Position numbers and translations under genes: made by a program
NCBI GenBank assembly: GCA_036768485.1
Contig: JAVLUZ010000719.1
Span: 62,001 to 126,000 of the forward strand
DNA length: 64,000 bases
DNA from: Mermis nigrescens
Taxonomy: Eukaryota; Nematoda; Enoplea; Mermithida; Mermithidae
Direction: 5' to 3'
Notes under the pieces: model-generated
Databases searched by the model: none
What the model was told of the DNA's origin: nothing
What the model saw: the letters and a program-made list of their open reading frames with translations, nothing else
Shown: one piece after another, positions 12,601 through 29,865 of the stretch
Position numbering within the stretch: position 1 is the first letter of the stretch
Layout: the number at the start of each line of letters is the position of its first letter

Positions 12601-14505
12601 ATAATTAAAAATTATTAAATAAAAAATATTTTTTCACGTTATCTTAGATAGGCACCACTAAGGCACCATTCAAAAATCCATGGGCCCCATCCACCTTTTC
12701 TGAAGAATCAACAATTTAATTTTAATCAGAACTGCTAAAGCTGTTTATTTCATTTTAAAAACACAACTGGGCTGAAAAATCACTTGGATTTAACAAGAAC
12801 AAAGTGCATGTAGCTGACTGAGCTTAATTTATCGAAAATATTTAATTAACTAACATTAATTAAATTTCTATGCCTGTTGACATAAGTTAAAATAAGATTA
12901 TAAAAGGCAGTATGCTTTGTACTGCGAACAATATCTAAAGACGATGTAAAAGCTGTCGTTTCCGTTTGTTGACAGAAAATGAGAGCAAGTTTTTAAACAA
13001 TTTATTAGTTATAATTAGCCAACGGTAATTACTTATATTGATCCATAATGAAAACAAGCAGTAACTTTTGGACTATCTGACCAGATATATTCTACCATTT
13101 TTGAAACTACTTTACTGTCAGAGAACTTGTGTTGGCAATGTTAGAAATTGCGGGTGACAATTTTTGACTCGTAGCAGTAACTCGTAATGTTGGTTATGTT
13201 GAGGCTTTGCAATGATGGGTGTGGATGGGACCAGACATGTTTATACGTGGAAATTTGGAGGGGGCCTGGAGTCTGGACTTCCCGGATTGGAAAAAAATGG
13301 GAGATTTTCTGGAAAAAAATAAGACTAAAAATGCATGAAAAACAAAAACTTTTGCAAAAGTGCTTGAAAGTTATCGAAATCGGTGCATTAAAATAATTTT
13401 TATGCTATTTTAGCGTTAACACTGATTTTTGAAATTATTTTGACTCTTAAAGGCTCTCTGGCATACTCTTGCTGTCATCTATGAATGGTTCTTCCGTACA
13501 TGTGAGAGAGGATGAGGAATCCTCATCAAAAATGCTTAAGTTTTCGATTAAAATATCCATAATTTCAATTTGATCTACTCTATTGATTAAATTTAAGCAT
13601 TATTCCTCCTAATAATATTCAATTAAGTATCGTCGGATAAGTTTCAGATGCCAACTCTCCTAATTCAGTAGTGAGGCTCTGTTGTAGCTCTATTAACTTT
13701 GATTAAATAACAATACAGCCTTTCATATTTTGTCGCAAAATATGCCTTGATTCAACTTTTCTTGTGAATTTCAGTATATATGTAGTATACAAAGATTAAA
13801 ATATTAAATACCTATTGCACATGCTTTATCGTCATGTTATGTAATGTTGAATTTATAGCGATTTAGGAAATGGGAACTAACTTATTAGCTGAGGTACCAA
13901 TTACAATAATGAAAGTCATTTGATTCCTGCAGTACTCTTGAATTTATTTGACTTAAAACATTGAAGCGACATGCCGAAATCTCATGTTTTATCAATAAGA
14001 GTCTTGATAGTTTTATAGGTACCTACTTCTTTGCATTAATTTTCGTAGAAAGTATTTGACATCTTAAGAGCGGCTGACCTCCCCAAAGTCTTTCAGTTCC
14101 ACATAATTTTTTCCGATCTTATTGGACTTGACACGGCGATCCAACGAATTTTATATTTATTGGCTGTGTCCTTCATGCGCAGGCAAATACACATACGAGT
14201 ATCTCGATGCTGGTTATTACTCATACTTAATTAATGCTTCGTCCGCTACGCTCAATTTTTTATTATGGCTCTTCTTGCAAACAACTGACCAGTAAAATCT
14301 GACAAGTTTGTTACTTAATTCTTGTAGTATGTCTTTCTTAGCCAACTGTTGTTTACTATCATGTTCCTTTCTTTGTTAATTAGTTTTCTGTGAACAGCAG
14401 CAGGTATGTTTTTCAAATGTGACGATCATGTTGCTGTGCGCCTTCAGTTCATCGTTACGTTCAGTGATAGTGTGCTTTCCCGACTTATTTTATACTACTT
14501 CTTTT
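6676..14505. other. Long intron sequence with scattered old repeats
   Basis: No exon is supported. Around 7600-7990 is a repeat ('gggcgctttgcgccggatttattg') related to those at 690-970 and 29.0-29.5 kb. Around 8010-8160 is a G/C-rich repeat ('aggcctcggccggccgg') whose relative lies inverted at 47.85-47.95 kb. Around 8230-8600 there is a repeat with 'tagctatttagcc', which recurs at 35.15-35.31 kb and 56.5-56.75 kb. An ORF-like stretch at 6797-6907 was considered for RPEL2 and rejected on phase and motif. Confidence 0.4.
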
Positions 14506-14533
14506 TTATATATATATATATTATATATATATA

Positions 14534-14587
<54 letters not shown>
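14506..14587. repeat. (TA)n microsatellite, 82 bp, with TTATAT interruptions
   Basis: Direct reading of alternating T/A with a few TT steps. It is the left remnant of a TA tract that continues at 15190 and 16758, interrupted by two inserted elements. Confidence 0.95.
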
Positions 14588-17303
<2,716 letters not shown>

Positions 17304-17785
17304 AGTTAGAAGGAAAATGTAAGTGCGAGCTACTCAGGTAGGGGTCCTTTTTACCCCAGAACTAATTACCAGCATAGAGTGTTTGCCCGCGGCTCCTCTC
17401 ATCGGCGTACTAGCCACAACAATATGGAAGTATTAAAGGGTAAGCATAAAAAATTGATGTTTTGAGCATTTCTCTGCGAGTTCTATACATTGGTGAAGAA
17501 AAAATCTAAAAAAGTTAAATTTTTTCACTTTCTTCCAACTCGCTTACAAAGAGTCTAGTTCTCAAACTATCTACATTTTTAGATATCTCGTCATCAGGTC
17601 TAGTCCATGCTCAACTGTGAACTATTTCTTAACCTGTCTTTGTACTCATTTTTTGTGTATTGCATAGTTCGACGCAAAACGCAGGAAAAGTTTGACATTT
17701 TTCTCTCTATCTCAAAGTTAAGCTGTTCGAAAGGCAAACACAACACAAAAAGAATTATTGTAGTGCGAAGCGCCGGAAAGTTCTG
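17304..17785. repeat. Decayed K-type repeat
   Basis: It shares with other K copies the order 'gagcatttctctgcgagttctatacattggtgaagaa', 'tttttcac', 'ttgtgtattgcatagttcgacg' and a closing 'agtgcgaagcgccggaaag'. No clear ends. Open frames here are short and uninformative. Confidence 0.45.
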
Positions 17786-17793
17786 GGTTACAT

Positions 17794-18165
17794 GCATACA
17801 TGATCGGGGGGGGGTGGGTTTGGGGGTTTTAACCCCCGCCCCCCCTCCAGAAAAATTTTCACCCCCGAAAAATTTTTCCGGCCCCCTCCCTGAATTGGCG
17901 ATTTTTTGAAAGTTCAGAGAAAATTTTTAAGAATTTGTAGAAAAGTTGCTTTTTTAAAGCGTTTTTAGCTATCTATTTGTTAAAAAGTGCTAAATTTTCG
18001 TCGCTTCGCGCCATTATACTCATGCTGTCTATATTTTGTTCAATTTGTTCCCACTTTTTTATTTGTTCAAAATTTTTCTATGTGGTTGACGCGTACCTAC
18101 CGTTTTTGGACCAAAAAAGGCACTTCATAATTAAATCCACCCGGAATTCCAATGCTGTGCATGTT
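17794..18165 (+). mobile_element. Family B MITE, 372 bp, with GGTTACAT duplication
   Basis: Perfect 8-bp target duplication GGTTACAT at 17786-17793 and 18166-18173. It starts GCATACATGATCGGGG and ends AATGCTGTGCATGTT. The interior order, typical of the family, is: C-rich tracts, 'gaaaatttttaagaatttgtagaaaa', 'gcgtttttagctatct', 'tcgcttcgcgcca', a T-rich block, then 'aaaaaaggcacttcataattaaatcc' and 'ggaattccaatgctg'. This copy defines the outer ends of family B. Confidence 0.8.
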
Positions 18166-18173
18166 GGTTACAT

Positions 18174-19985
18174 AGCTGAAAAGTTGCTAAAATTTGTCTT
18201 GGTGGTCTTATGTGGGCCAACCAAATAGATGTAATTTAAATATAGGTATTATTTCGCCAAAAATAGAAATTATTCTTTCCCTTAAGATTATATGATCTGA
18301 TACAGAACTTCCTATGCTGCCAATTCTGATAAGAAGTGTCAGCAATGATGAGCAGTCTTTGTGCTTGATGAAATGTCTTATAAATGTGTTTGTAGATGCA
18401 AACACAGATAAGTGCTAGACTGATATTTAAAGCAGGAAGCATAATCGATGCTAAGTTTTCAGAAAAGCCTATGGGAAACTAAGAAAAGCTGTATAAAAAT
18501 TCGTACTTCAATTATTATCATTTTAGCAAAGCTAACCAGGAAGAAAATAATTACTCATTTACCCTCTCCCCCATGGAAATTCGATTTTACCTCTCCCAGA
18601 ACTTTTGACCTTGTGCATGTACGGTATGTAGGTACTCGGAATTATCTCGAAAACTGCAAATTATTGTGGTTTTTGCTCATTTCAACCACTGACCACTTTG
18701 TGTGTGCACTTCATGGTCGTAGACTTGAGCAACGTTGGTTTGAGTATCAGGCTTAAATTATTCCCGTATTTCTATTCCTTGCGTTCCGCTTTTTATGCCG
18801 TATTTTGTTTTATGCATCGAATACCTTAGTAAATGCGAGGATGTAGTTTGACTTGTCTTTTTTTAAATAATTTTATATTGGTAAGTGAAAAAAGAGTCAC
18901 ATAGGTATCGATCCTTCTAACTTTACAAATAAATACTTGGTCAAATTGAACAAGACTCGCTTTGTCTAGAAGTTTATTATCTGTTGGAGAATGGTTTAGT
19001 TTATTATGTCTTGGTTGAGCTATTCTTCAACATGCAATAAGGCCATACTTTGTTCTTGGACAACAAGCGGTAATTGAACACTTCTTGTTACTTCTTTATC
19101 ACTTCAATGATTTTAACTTTTATCTATCCTTTCTTCAATAATTTCACGTTTATTACACCTTGCTCTTTTAGCACTATCTTTATAGACTAGCAATATCCTA
19201 AGTAATGTATGAAGGTTCGGGCAATGCTGATGACTGCGCTACGTGATTTGTTGATTTTATCAATTACAATGTCTGAGAGTTTTTTTACCACATTTGTCAA
19301 AATCAGCTTACTTTTAGTAAAAGTTATTCATTTTGCATTATACTACGTAATCGCAGAGCAATTAAATTGCTGATAGTCATATGGATCTGCCCGAAACATA
19401 ATATAATCAATTTTATAATCAGTCATGAGATACTGTGAAGTAACAGTGCGATGAACGAAGACTATCCATTTAGTCATCTGATAGATCCTTTCGAGGCTAA
19501 AATATGATTTTGATCAAATCGCGAATATATGTATGTGTAACAAAACAATGTACAATTGATGGCATACTACTTTTGTGTTGGGATATTACGCTATATTTCA
19601 AAATGAATCGCATTATATGCTGACGATCTTAATAGAATTATAAGGTCTGATAAGTGATTCGTTTTCCAGCTAACTTGTGCTTTTGTGAATACAAAATAGC
19701 CTTTCGTCCGGCTTATCGAAGTTTAAAATTAACTGGATTGCATCAAGTCGGTTGCCGTGAATAGATTTTATGAATTAGTTTTTATTTCACTTGTTAATAC
19801 ACATCTGGGAAATAGTCAAAGCTTCAACCCGTTTAACTATAGGCTTTCGAAGGTTGGTTTGTCCCCTATTTGGACTGAAAATTGCTAAAAAACATTTTTA
19901 CTTGATTTTCCACTGTTTACTCACATTTCGTCAAAATCAGCCCGTCTAAAAGAACCCTTGCCCGTCCAGCTTTTGTGTGAGCCCG
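18174..19985. other. Intron sequence, nothing recognised
   Basis: AT-rich with no recognised exon or bounded element. Short frames at 18208-18442 and 18448-18756 have no family resemblance and no supporting splice context. Confidence 0.4.
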
Positions 19986-19993
19986 TACTATGG

Positions 19994-21359
19994 GTACCGT
20001 CTCAACACTCTCACTGTCTCAACATTCCCACTGTCTCAACATTCCAACTGTCTTAACATTCCCACTATCTCAATACTCCCACTCGAATTATCAACACTCC
20101 CACTGTCTCAACATTCCCACTGTCTCAACATTCCCACTGTCTCTACACTCCCACTCGAATTCTCAACACTCCCACTGTCTCAACATTCCCACTGTCTTAA
20201 CACACCCACTGTCTCGAACTCCCATTCGAATTCTCAACACTCCCACTGTCTCAACATTCCCACTGTCTCAACATTTCCACTCTCTCAACATTCCCATTGT
20301 CTCAACACTCGCACTCGAATTCTCAGCACTCCTACTTTCTCGCATTCTAAGGTGCTGCGTACCACATATGAGCATGAAGCGTCTGGCTGGGATCTAGTGA
20401 TCCCCCTCCCCCAACAATCTGGTGAACTTCCTAGAATTGTTATCATTGGTACTTTTTGAGACTCGATCCTGTCTGGAGCCCCAGAATTTTTACGCTGCCC
20501 ATGCATGAACGGTAAATTTCACTTAAGGGGGATCAGATTAGCGACCTTGCACACATTCCAGTTCAGCAGATTTAGTATTTTAAATATCACTTATAAATGG
20601 TATGATTATGTGCACCCGAACCCACAACTGAGTTTATACATACATAGGTATCTACACACCCTGAATAAGGCCCAATAGTGCAAAATAAATATTGTCCTAG
20701 TAGGTACCTAGATACATACAAATAGAAAATAGGCAGTCTTTGTTTAGCCATCGGTGTTATCAACTACTGCATCCTTGTACACAATGAATCTTCCTCAAAA
20801 GACTAACGATTAGCTGAAGTCCACGAAATACAATAAGCTACATATGTACATACTTTGCATGATATCAAAATTGAAAGCGAAATGCATCTGAGAGAACAGT
20901 TTTCGCATAAAATAAAATTTAAGCACTTTTTGTATGATATATCAATGAGTAAAAGCTATTTTTTATCGCTTCTTTAGTGAAGAGGTATTGATAATATTAA
21001 ATTTTTTGCAAGTAAACTATAAAATCTTATCGCCCTTATGTGAAATTTACCGGTGGGATTGCTGAGACAGTAGGATCGTTGAGACAGTGGGAATGTTGAG
21101 ACAGTGGGAGTGTTGAGAATTCGAATGGGAGTGTTGAGACAGTGGGATTGTTGAGACAGTGGAAATGTTGAGACAGTGGGAGTGTTGAGACAGTGGGAGT
21201 GTTGAGAATTCGAGTGGGCGTGTTGAGACAGTGGGAATTTTGAGACAGTGGGAGTGTTGAGAATTCGAGTGGGAGTGCTGAGACAGTGGGAATGTTGAGA
21301 CAGTGAGAATGTTGAGACAGTGAGAATGTTGAGACAGTGGGAGTGTTGAGGCACAATCG
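19994..21359. mobile_element. Element with inverted minisatellite arms, 1.37 kb
   Basis: It is probably bounded by an imperfect 8-bp duplication (TACTATGG at 19986-19993, TTCTATGG at 21360-21367). The left arm (about 19998-20345) is a 17-bp-type minisatellite of CTGTCTCAACATTCCCA variants. The right arm (about 21054-21352) is the same repeat in inverse orientation. Inside the arms a further inverted match joins 'cggtaaatttcacttaaggg' (20510) to 'cttatgtgaaatttaccgg' (21035). The centre has no ORF. The long Ser/His/Pro-rich frames in the arms are repeat artefacts. Confidence 0.7.
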
Positions 21360-21618
21360 TTCTATGGACGGGCTGGAATAGGCTATTGCCCGGTGTGCTC
21401 GTATAGCACTAAATATTGTCTTAGCTTTTCCTAACTTATTAGCGACTCGCGCAGGTGCGGTGGTCAACTTTTAGCATTTGAGGTAAAACGCTTATCCATA
21501 AGCTTTAGTGATCGACGTTGGAAGCTTTTAAATTAAGAACCGGAATCAGATATCAATGTTTCTGAAATTTTAGATTTGGAATCAATATTTTCGCATGAAA
21601 AACATCGGCTTTTTGCAG

Positions 21619-21678
21619 CAGCTACGTATATTACTCAAGACTTCAAATTTAAAAGTAAATTGCATGGATCGAAAAATG
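21619..21678 (+). CDS. Mrtf: Tentative Mrtf micro-exon after RPEL1
   Basis: This is a 60-nt stretch between a good acceptor, 'cggctttttgcag', and a strong donor, AATG|GTGAGT. It takes in two bases (completing g|ca, Ala) and leaves one base, which fits both the exon at 6610 and the exon at 27985. It reads A-A-T-Y-I-T-Q-D-F-K-F-K-S-K-L-H-G-S-K-N. Length and position resemble the segment that follows RPEL1 in other MRTFs (a stretch with AFHEQR...LERAK), but the identity is weak. The call rests mainly on splice sites and phase. It could be a chance match. Confidence 0.35.
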
Positions 21679-24342
<2,664 letters not shown>

Positions 24343-25300
24343 GCACATATACATACACGGATTTTGTCGCGGGGGAGAATGGGTGAGAATTTCGAGGTCA
24401 GATATCTCGAGAACCATTAGAAGATAAGCGAAAATGAAGGCATTTTTGGGTGTATTTCGGCGAGCTTTATCCACTGGTGAAGAAAAATTTAAAGAAACAT
24501 TTTCGAAAATTTTCACTTTGTTTCATACTCAACTGATTTCTCATCATTCAATCTACAAATAATTTCCTAGCTTCTGTCTTTGTATTAATCGTTGTGCTTT
24601 AGAGAAAAAAATAATACAGAATTTGAAGGCTTTTGAGCCGGGCCAGAAGACAAAAAATATCTTAGACATAAACAATTATTCAATTAATTTTAGCTGTGTT
24701 TTTTACGCACTTCGCGAATTTCCCATCCTTCTGTCTGGGAATCCCTTGAAAGAAACAAAAAAATTTTCATTTCGGGGGGGGGGCGGCATCCTATCCTTAA
24801 TGAATATGGGTCTGCATACATAACATGCATCATATTATACCGGTATAAATTTCGCATCGTAGCGTCACAGTCACAGTCAATTACATAATTTTTAATGAAT
24901 GAATATATAAAATCAAAGTGGATTAAAGGATAAATAAACAAAAGAACAGGTGTAATATTGTATGATATAATATAAAATAATATAAATTGCAAGCATAAAA
25001 ACAATAAACTATGCTAAATTATAGAATTTCTGCTGGCTTTACGTCAATAAACAGGGAAGAGACGAGCAGAATAGCATGAAGAAAAACGTTACAAATACAT
25101 TGCACGAAAAAATAGTGGGTTAGGGCTTTTCGGAGAGAGAAAGCTCTGAGGGCACCATGATGTTAAAATAATTAAACTGAGTGCATAAAATACCTCTCAT
25201 CAGAATATAAATTGAAAATAAAACGAAAAAGTCGTCAAAAATAAGAATCAACTTTCTTACACGAATAATGGGATTGCGAAACATGTCTAGATTGCTGCCG
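24343..25300. other. Intron with K-type repeat and unassigned AT-rich DNA
   Basis: About 24360-24790 matches K-type repeats ('gatatctcgagaaccattagaagataagcgaaaat' in pieces, closing at 'aaattttcatttcggggggg'). 24800-25300 has no recognisable content. Confidence 0.5.
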
Positions 25301-25595
25301 ATCATACCTGGGCGTGGAGTGGGGGTGTTTATGGGGGGTATGCACCCCTTCCCCGAAAAACCAAAATACCCCCTCCCCCCACCAGAAACCAAAATACCCC
25401 CCAGAATTCAATTTTTGAAATTTGTTTTGTTTTTTCGCAATTTTTTGATGCCGATGGATAGTGCTCGATGTGAAACGTTGAAAAATGGTGTTTTTAGCCA
25501 TACCACAATTTTTAAGGCCATTTTTTGACCTTTCAAAAATCTTGCACCCCCTCCCTCCATAATTTTGGTGCCGCCCACCTCTGCTGTCAATCAAC
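25301..25595 (+). mobile_element. Family D element, about 0.3 kb
   Basis: It starts 'acctgggcgtggagtggggg' and ends near 'ataattttggtgccgcccacc'. Internal phrases shared with 29.87-30.10 kb and 42.51-42.81 kb are 'atagtgctcgatg', 'gtttttagccataccac' and 'tgacctttcaaaaatcttgcacccc'. No coding capacity. The target duplication is not resolved. Confidence 0.6.
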
Positions 25596-26019
25596 TTAAA
25601 CATGTTCTCATACATTAAGTATAGCACTATCGTGACACCGGCACCGGCAAAAAAAGTGGCACCAGTGCATCTCTATTATACAGTATGCTGTATACTTGCA
25701 CACTATTTACTATAGTAGCTATATTATAGCCTGTTTACCCCGGCCTCTGGACTCGGCCCCGGCCAAAAAATTCACCACGGCCGATCACTAAACACAGGTG
25801 GAAGAAATTAAACCCTTATCCAATTTTCTTTCAAGAACTGAATTACAGCATAGAATCGAAAAGCTTCTTGACTACTTTTTTCAAAAAGTACTGAAGAATT
25901 GAAATTTGAAAAAAATCTAAAATTTTTATTTTCAATTCATAGGATTCAAATTTAATTTTGAGAAAGATTTTGAGATTTAGCCCGTTGCAAGTTGGTAATT
26001 TTACAAAAGTGAATCAACT

Positions 26020-26826
26020 CTTGACATGCACAATGTGGGAATTTCGGTAAGGGGTAACAGGATCAAAAATTTTTTAAAGTTACTTTTGGGCTCAAAGAAT
26101 ACATGCGCACATGCGCTTAGAGGAGGGGGTGATGGGCCATTACCGATTTCCGCCCCGCTGAAGGGTCAGACTGACTGGTACTGTCCGGCGATTTTGAGCT
26201 GTCAGATATTATATATGTGCATCATTTTTGAGGATAAAAGTACCTAGTTATAATTTTAAAAAATTTTGGCGCTTCGTGCCGGATTTATAATTTGATGTAC
26301 TGTTTGTTTGCCCAAAAAGCACCGAAAATTGTTTTGAAACGATTTACCAATCAAAATTTATCGCCAAAGTCAATTTCTATATTTTTAGTGTTAAAAGCAA
26401 TTTAATGCTGTCGAAATCGACCAAAACTGTTTATAAGTGCGCTAGTATCCCGCAAAAGCATTTTATAAAGAAGATTTTGACTATTTTCGTCATTTTATCC
26501 ATAAAAAAGGCGTGGAGACTTAATTTACTGCTCTTCAGATTTCTGGGACTTTACTGATCCCTGTCGATCTTGACCTTTTGCATTTATAGCACAAAAGGGT
26601 GGATACGCGACAAAAACAAAAAAATGAGAAAAAATTCGAGTAAATTGAACAAAATATAGTCAGAAAATATTTGAGACTTTTGAGCAATCAGATAGCTAAA
26701 AATGCTTATAAGAGCTCCATTTCTATGAATTCTTTGGCGAGAATTCCGGGGAGGAGTAAAAAAATTTCTGGGGGGGGTTAAGTGAAAAGCCTCAAGCCTA
26801 AACGCTAGATCATGTATGATCAACTC
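26020..26826 (-). mobile_element. Family B copy split by a family A insertion
   Basis: The left part ('gacatgcacaatgtgggaattt' to 'cttttgggctcaaag', about 26020-26094) and the right part ('cacaaaagggtggatacgcg' to 'agatcatgtatgatc', about 26585-26826) are the two halves of a reverse-oriented B element. Between them lies an A element (about 26095-26588: 'acatgcgcttagaggagggggtg', 'gtactgtccggcgattttgagct', 'gaccttttgcatttatag'). The junctions carry GCTCAAAG and GCACAAAAG, an imperfect duplication. A therefore inserted after B. Confidence 0.65.
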
Positions 26827-26895
26827 GATGTATTTATGTAAGAAAATTTCAAGTTTAATGTAGAATCATGAACTGCTGAGGCAAAAAACAAAGGT

Positions 26896-26996
26896 CATCA
26901 GAATTTTAGCTGTGTGATTTACGTTATTTAATGAATTTCAGAAGATTATACTTAAGTAAAAGTTTTTTAAATTCGATGTGCACGACTTAGTTGCAC
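26896..26996 (+). repeat. 101-bp direct repeat, copy 1
   Basis: It runs from 'catcagaattttagctgtg' to 'gcacgacttagttgcac'. It is repeated at 27683-27783 with about one difference (gtgtGattt versus gtgtAattt). The copies flank a 686-bp interval. Confidence 0.9.
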
Positions 26997-27384
26997 TCAG
27001 GAATGAATTCACTATCGATTATTGTTTGACTGAGCAAAATCGGTTCAGTCTGTAATGATCAGTGCAAGAAAACAAAGTGTGTAAAAACTTTTTGGACTTT
27101 TATCGGAAAATGCGGAAAAAGTCGTTCAAATTACAATACGTTTTTTCTAATGTCTTTGTTCGCTATTTAGAGATAGCTCCTACATTCTTCTTGAATCCCC
27201 AGAATCATTTACCTTTCAAAAACCCAGAATTAATTTGGGAATCGAATTATACCCCAAATATGTGCACGCTTAGTTGGAGATGAATGATGGTTTGTGTCTT
27301 TCATTTATTTGTCCTTGCGCGTAATTATATGCTTGATTCACTCAAAATATATACCTAAGAAAAACTATGCATGCTATCAAGCCC

Positions 27385-27682
27385 ATATCCAGGATTCGAC
27401 CAGGAAGGGAGCGAATCCAACATAAATTGGTCTATATCTCGAGAAATTTGTCGGTTTAACTCGTAAGGACCTCCTTTTTCGACGTTTTTCGACTGCTCTA
27501 TCCGTTAAGATCGTAAAATTCGAACTTGTAGAGAAAAATTTTGTTGAACTTAAAAGCTATAAAAAGTATCGTTTTTCGGTTGTGCTTTAGCCAAAATTAT
27601 GGAAAATACTCCTTATCTGGCGGGGCGCTAAGCGGCGAAAATTCGAAGATTTTACGTCAGACATGCAATTTTTTCATCTTAT
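27385..27682 (+). mobile_element. Family E element, partial
   Basis: It starts 'catatccaggattcgaccagg' and carries 'tctatatctcgagaaatttgtcgg', 'gacgtttttcgactgctctatccg', 'ccaaaattatggaaaatact' and a hairpin-like 'ggggcgctaagcggcg'. These match 39.70-40.08 kb and 50.07-50.39 kb. It ends abruptly at the second copy of the 101-bp direct repeat, so the right end is missing. Confidence 0.6.
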
Positions 27683-27783
27683 CATCAGAATTTTAGCTGT
27701 GTAATTTACGTTATTTAATGAATTTCAGAAGATTATACTTAAGTAAAAGTTTTTTAAATTCGATGTGCACGACTTAGTTGCAC
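27683..27783 (+). repeat. 101-bp direct repeat, copy 2
   Basis: Nearly identical to 26896-26996. The sequence after copy 2 is unlike that after copy 1. A reverse-strand frame over 27754-28005 has no recognisable domain and overlaps a real + strand exon. Confidence 0.9.
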
Positions 27784-27984
27784 AAAATTTTTTTCGGTTA
27801 AACGGTCCCGAATGCGATATTTGCGCTCGCTGGCTTTTTTATCTGGATATTTCCTGATCTGAATCTGCTTCGGTTTACAGCGAGGAAGACGATTAGCGTT
27901 CTGGTTCAAATTATTCTCTTTTTGTTGTATTATGTTTTCTGTCACGTTTAATATCACGCGCAACAAATATGTAATTATTCTTAG

Positions 27985-28149
27985 GGCATAGTACAGCCGA
28001 TCCATTTATCGCTGAGAAAGCACACCAGTTGAAAAAATGCAAATTAGTCGACAATTTAAAAGACAAATTAGCCCATAGGCCAGGCCCCCTTGAACTGGTT
28101 CAGGAAAATATTTTACACGTGAACGCTGACTTGGAACGGGCGATTAAAG
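27985..28149 (+). CDS. Mrtf: Mrtf exon encoding RPEL motif (third type)
   Basis: The acceptor is 'aattattcttag' and the donor is AAAG|GTATGA. Two bases enter and one leaves, with 54 codons between. The product starts HSTADPFIAEKAHQLKK and contains LVDNLKDKLAHRPGPLELVQENIL. That is a textbook RPEL core (RPGPLELxxxNIL), most like the third RPEL of MRTFs, which in other animals reads RPGP-EL-NIL. It ends with ERAIK and a split codon that joins 30139 as Asp. The lysine-rich stretch before the motif (KKCKLVDNLKDK) fits the basic region that overlaps the RPEL repeats and serves in nuclear import in MRTF proteins. Confidence 0.92.
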
Positions 28150-29865
28150 GTATGATTTATTTCAAAATTGTGTGCATCGAATGTGTACATTTTTCTTCTG
28201 TTATAATAACTTGGTAGTGGTTTCTCGGCTATTCTTGTAAAAAAGTGAAGTATTTCTGTTTTCGAACAAAATTAAAAGACCCTAGTGTAGTGTTTAATTT
28301 TATTTTAAAAACCATGTTATGATTAAATCGCATCTCAAGCAGTGGACGACCGAAGCTTAGCTTAGGCTTTGGCCGAAACAAGGGTATTTTATTCTTATTT
28401 TTTATCTTCAATAAGTAACTTGGAAAAATCGGTTGGAGGTTGAATGAAGCTATTTGTTTGCTTTAAGTTCTAGACAAAATTATACGCAATCTGAGTTTGA
28501 GACATAAAAATTTCTCATAATTTCTTTTAAAAGCAGGGCGTATTATGCATGATCACTGAGATGAAATGACTTCTATTACTAATATCTGATTTATTTTAGC
28601 AATTGAATAATTTGAGAAGTAGTTAGCTTAATTTCTGCATGTCAATTAAGCAAAGCATCTATATTGATAATGCCTTATTTGACGCTAACCTGAACATGCG
28701 TTATTTTTTGCTATTTACAATTTCATTTTTTAAGTCATCTTGTTATTTTCATTTTTATTTTTTGTCATTTATATAATATCTTCATAATTTTCCGTATTGA
28801 AATTAAAAACAATATCGAATTCTTTTCCAAATCGAAAAATTCTCAGATGGGTAATTAAAATTAGTTTTTTTTGTTTATGTATACTTTTATTTATGTATAC
28901 TTTTATGTATACTTATACTTTATACTTTCTCAGTTATTAAAAACAATTAGAAAGCTCAAGCTCTTTCATAATTCTTACATCAAAGAGAAAACATTCGTAC
29001 CTAATCGGGGGATGACCCCCTGAATGAAAAAAAATTTTAATCCAACAAGAGTCCTCGGAGGAAAAAATGAAAAGCTCCCAAAGTACGTCCGAAACACTGC
29101 CAAAATAGCTTTCTAGGGTACGTTTGAGCTTGGAAACGCAAAGTTTTCCCGCGCTTCGCGCCGGATTTCTTGTTTATGTATACTTTTTACTTTCTAAACC
29201 GCGCAAAATTACTCTAAATCACTCAAAATTACAAAATTAGTAAACATCGTGCGCATGTCGACGTTTTCCGGCGCTTCGAGCTGGATTTTTTTGTTTAAGT
29301 TTAGTTTTAATCTTCTGAGCTGATCAAAATCGCTCAAATTTAAGGTATAATACGAAAAACAAAATTTCTTCCGGTGTTCTGCGCCGGATTTATCGTTTAT
29401 CAATGGTTTCCGTCTTCTAGCGCACCCAACACCGCTCTAATTTGAGTTAGACACGTAGTAAATGTCTTCATAAGACGATACTGCATAATTTTTTTGCGAA
29501 TTGTTATGATCTAGAATCTACAAAACACGACTGGTGGTCATTTGAATGTTAAACGATCAAACTTTTGGTGTATCTAACGATATGGTCAAAAATGGAGCCA
29601 AAACTGTCAAGAAGTCGCCAGCATTCATTCGAAATTGAGAAAAATAATACCAATCAACTATAAATCTACTGCATTCAATGTACTTCAAACGGCGTAAGTT
29701 GAGTAGAATTGGGCAGCCGAAAATCCTTTTGCATGGACTACCTTTTGGTTACAGTACATTTAGTTTGAACGAAATTCATGCTCAAATTAAACCATCTATA
29801 GATACGTGGGACGTGGCCTTGCTTTCTCCGTGCTAAAAATTTATCAACAGGGTTGCGGTCATAAA
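28150..29865. other. Intron with an old repeat at 29.0-29.5 kb
   Basis: 28150-28980 shows nothing recognisable apart from a short direct repeat ('tatgtatacttttattt') near 28875-28925. From about 29000 to 29470 a repeat contains three degenerate hairpins ('cgcgcttcgcgccggattt', 'cggcgcttcgagctggattt', 'tgttctgcgccggattt') spaced about 115 and 105 bp apart. It is related to 690-970 and 7.6-8.0 kb. Confidence 0.5.

Noticed and set aside
19977..20459. Ser/His/Pro-rich frames of 126-160 residues in the minisatellite arms (also 20974-21467)
   Set aside because: Several overlapping frames of the same repeat are open on both arms and have no start, splice or domain support.
26896..27783. LTR retrotransposon bounded by the 101-bp repeats
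   Set aside because: There is no primer-binding site, polypurine tract, TG...CA ends or gag/pol coding in the 686-bp interior.
27754..28005. Reverse-strand ORF of 83 residues
   Set aside because: It overlaps the 101-bp repeat and the real RPEL exon on the other strand, and has no domain.
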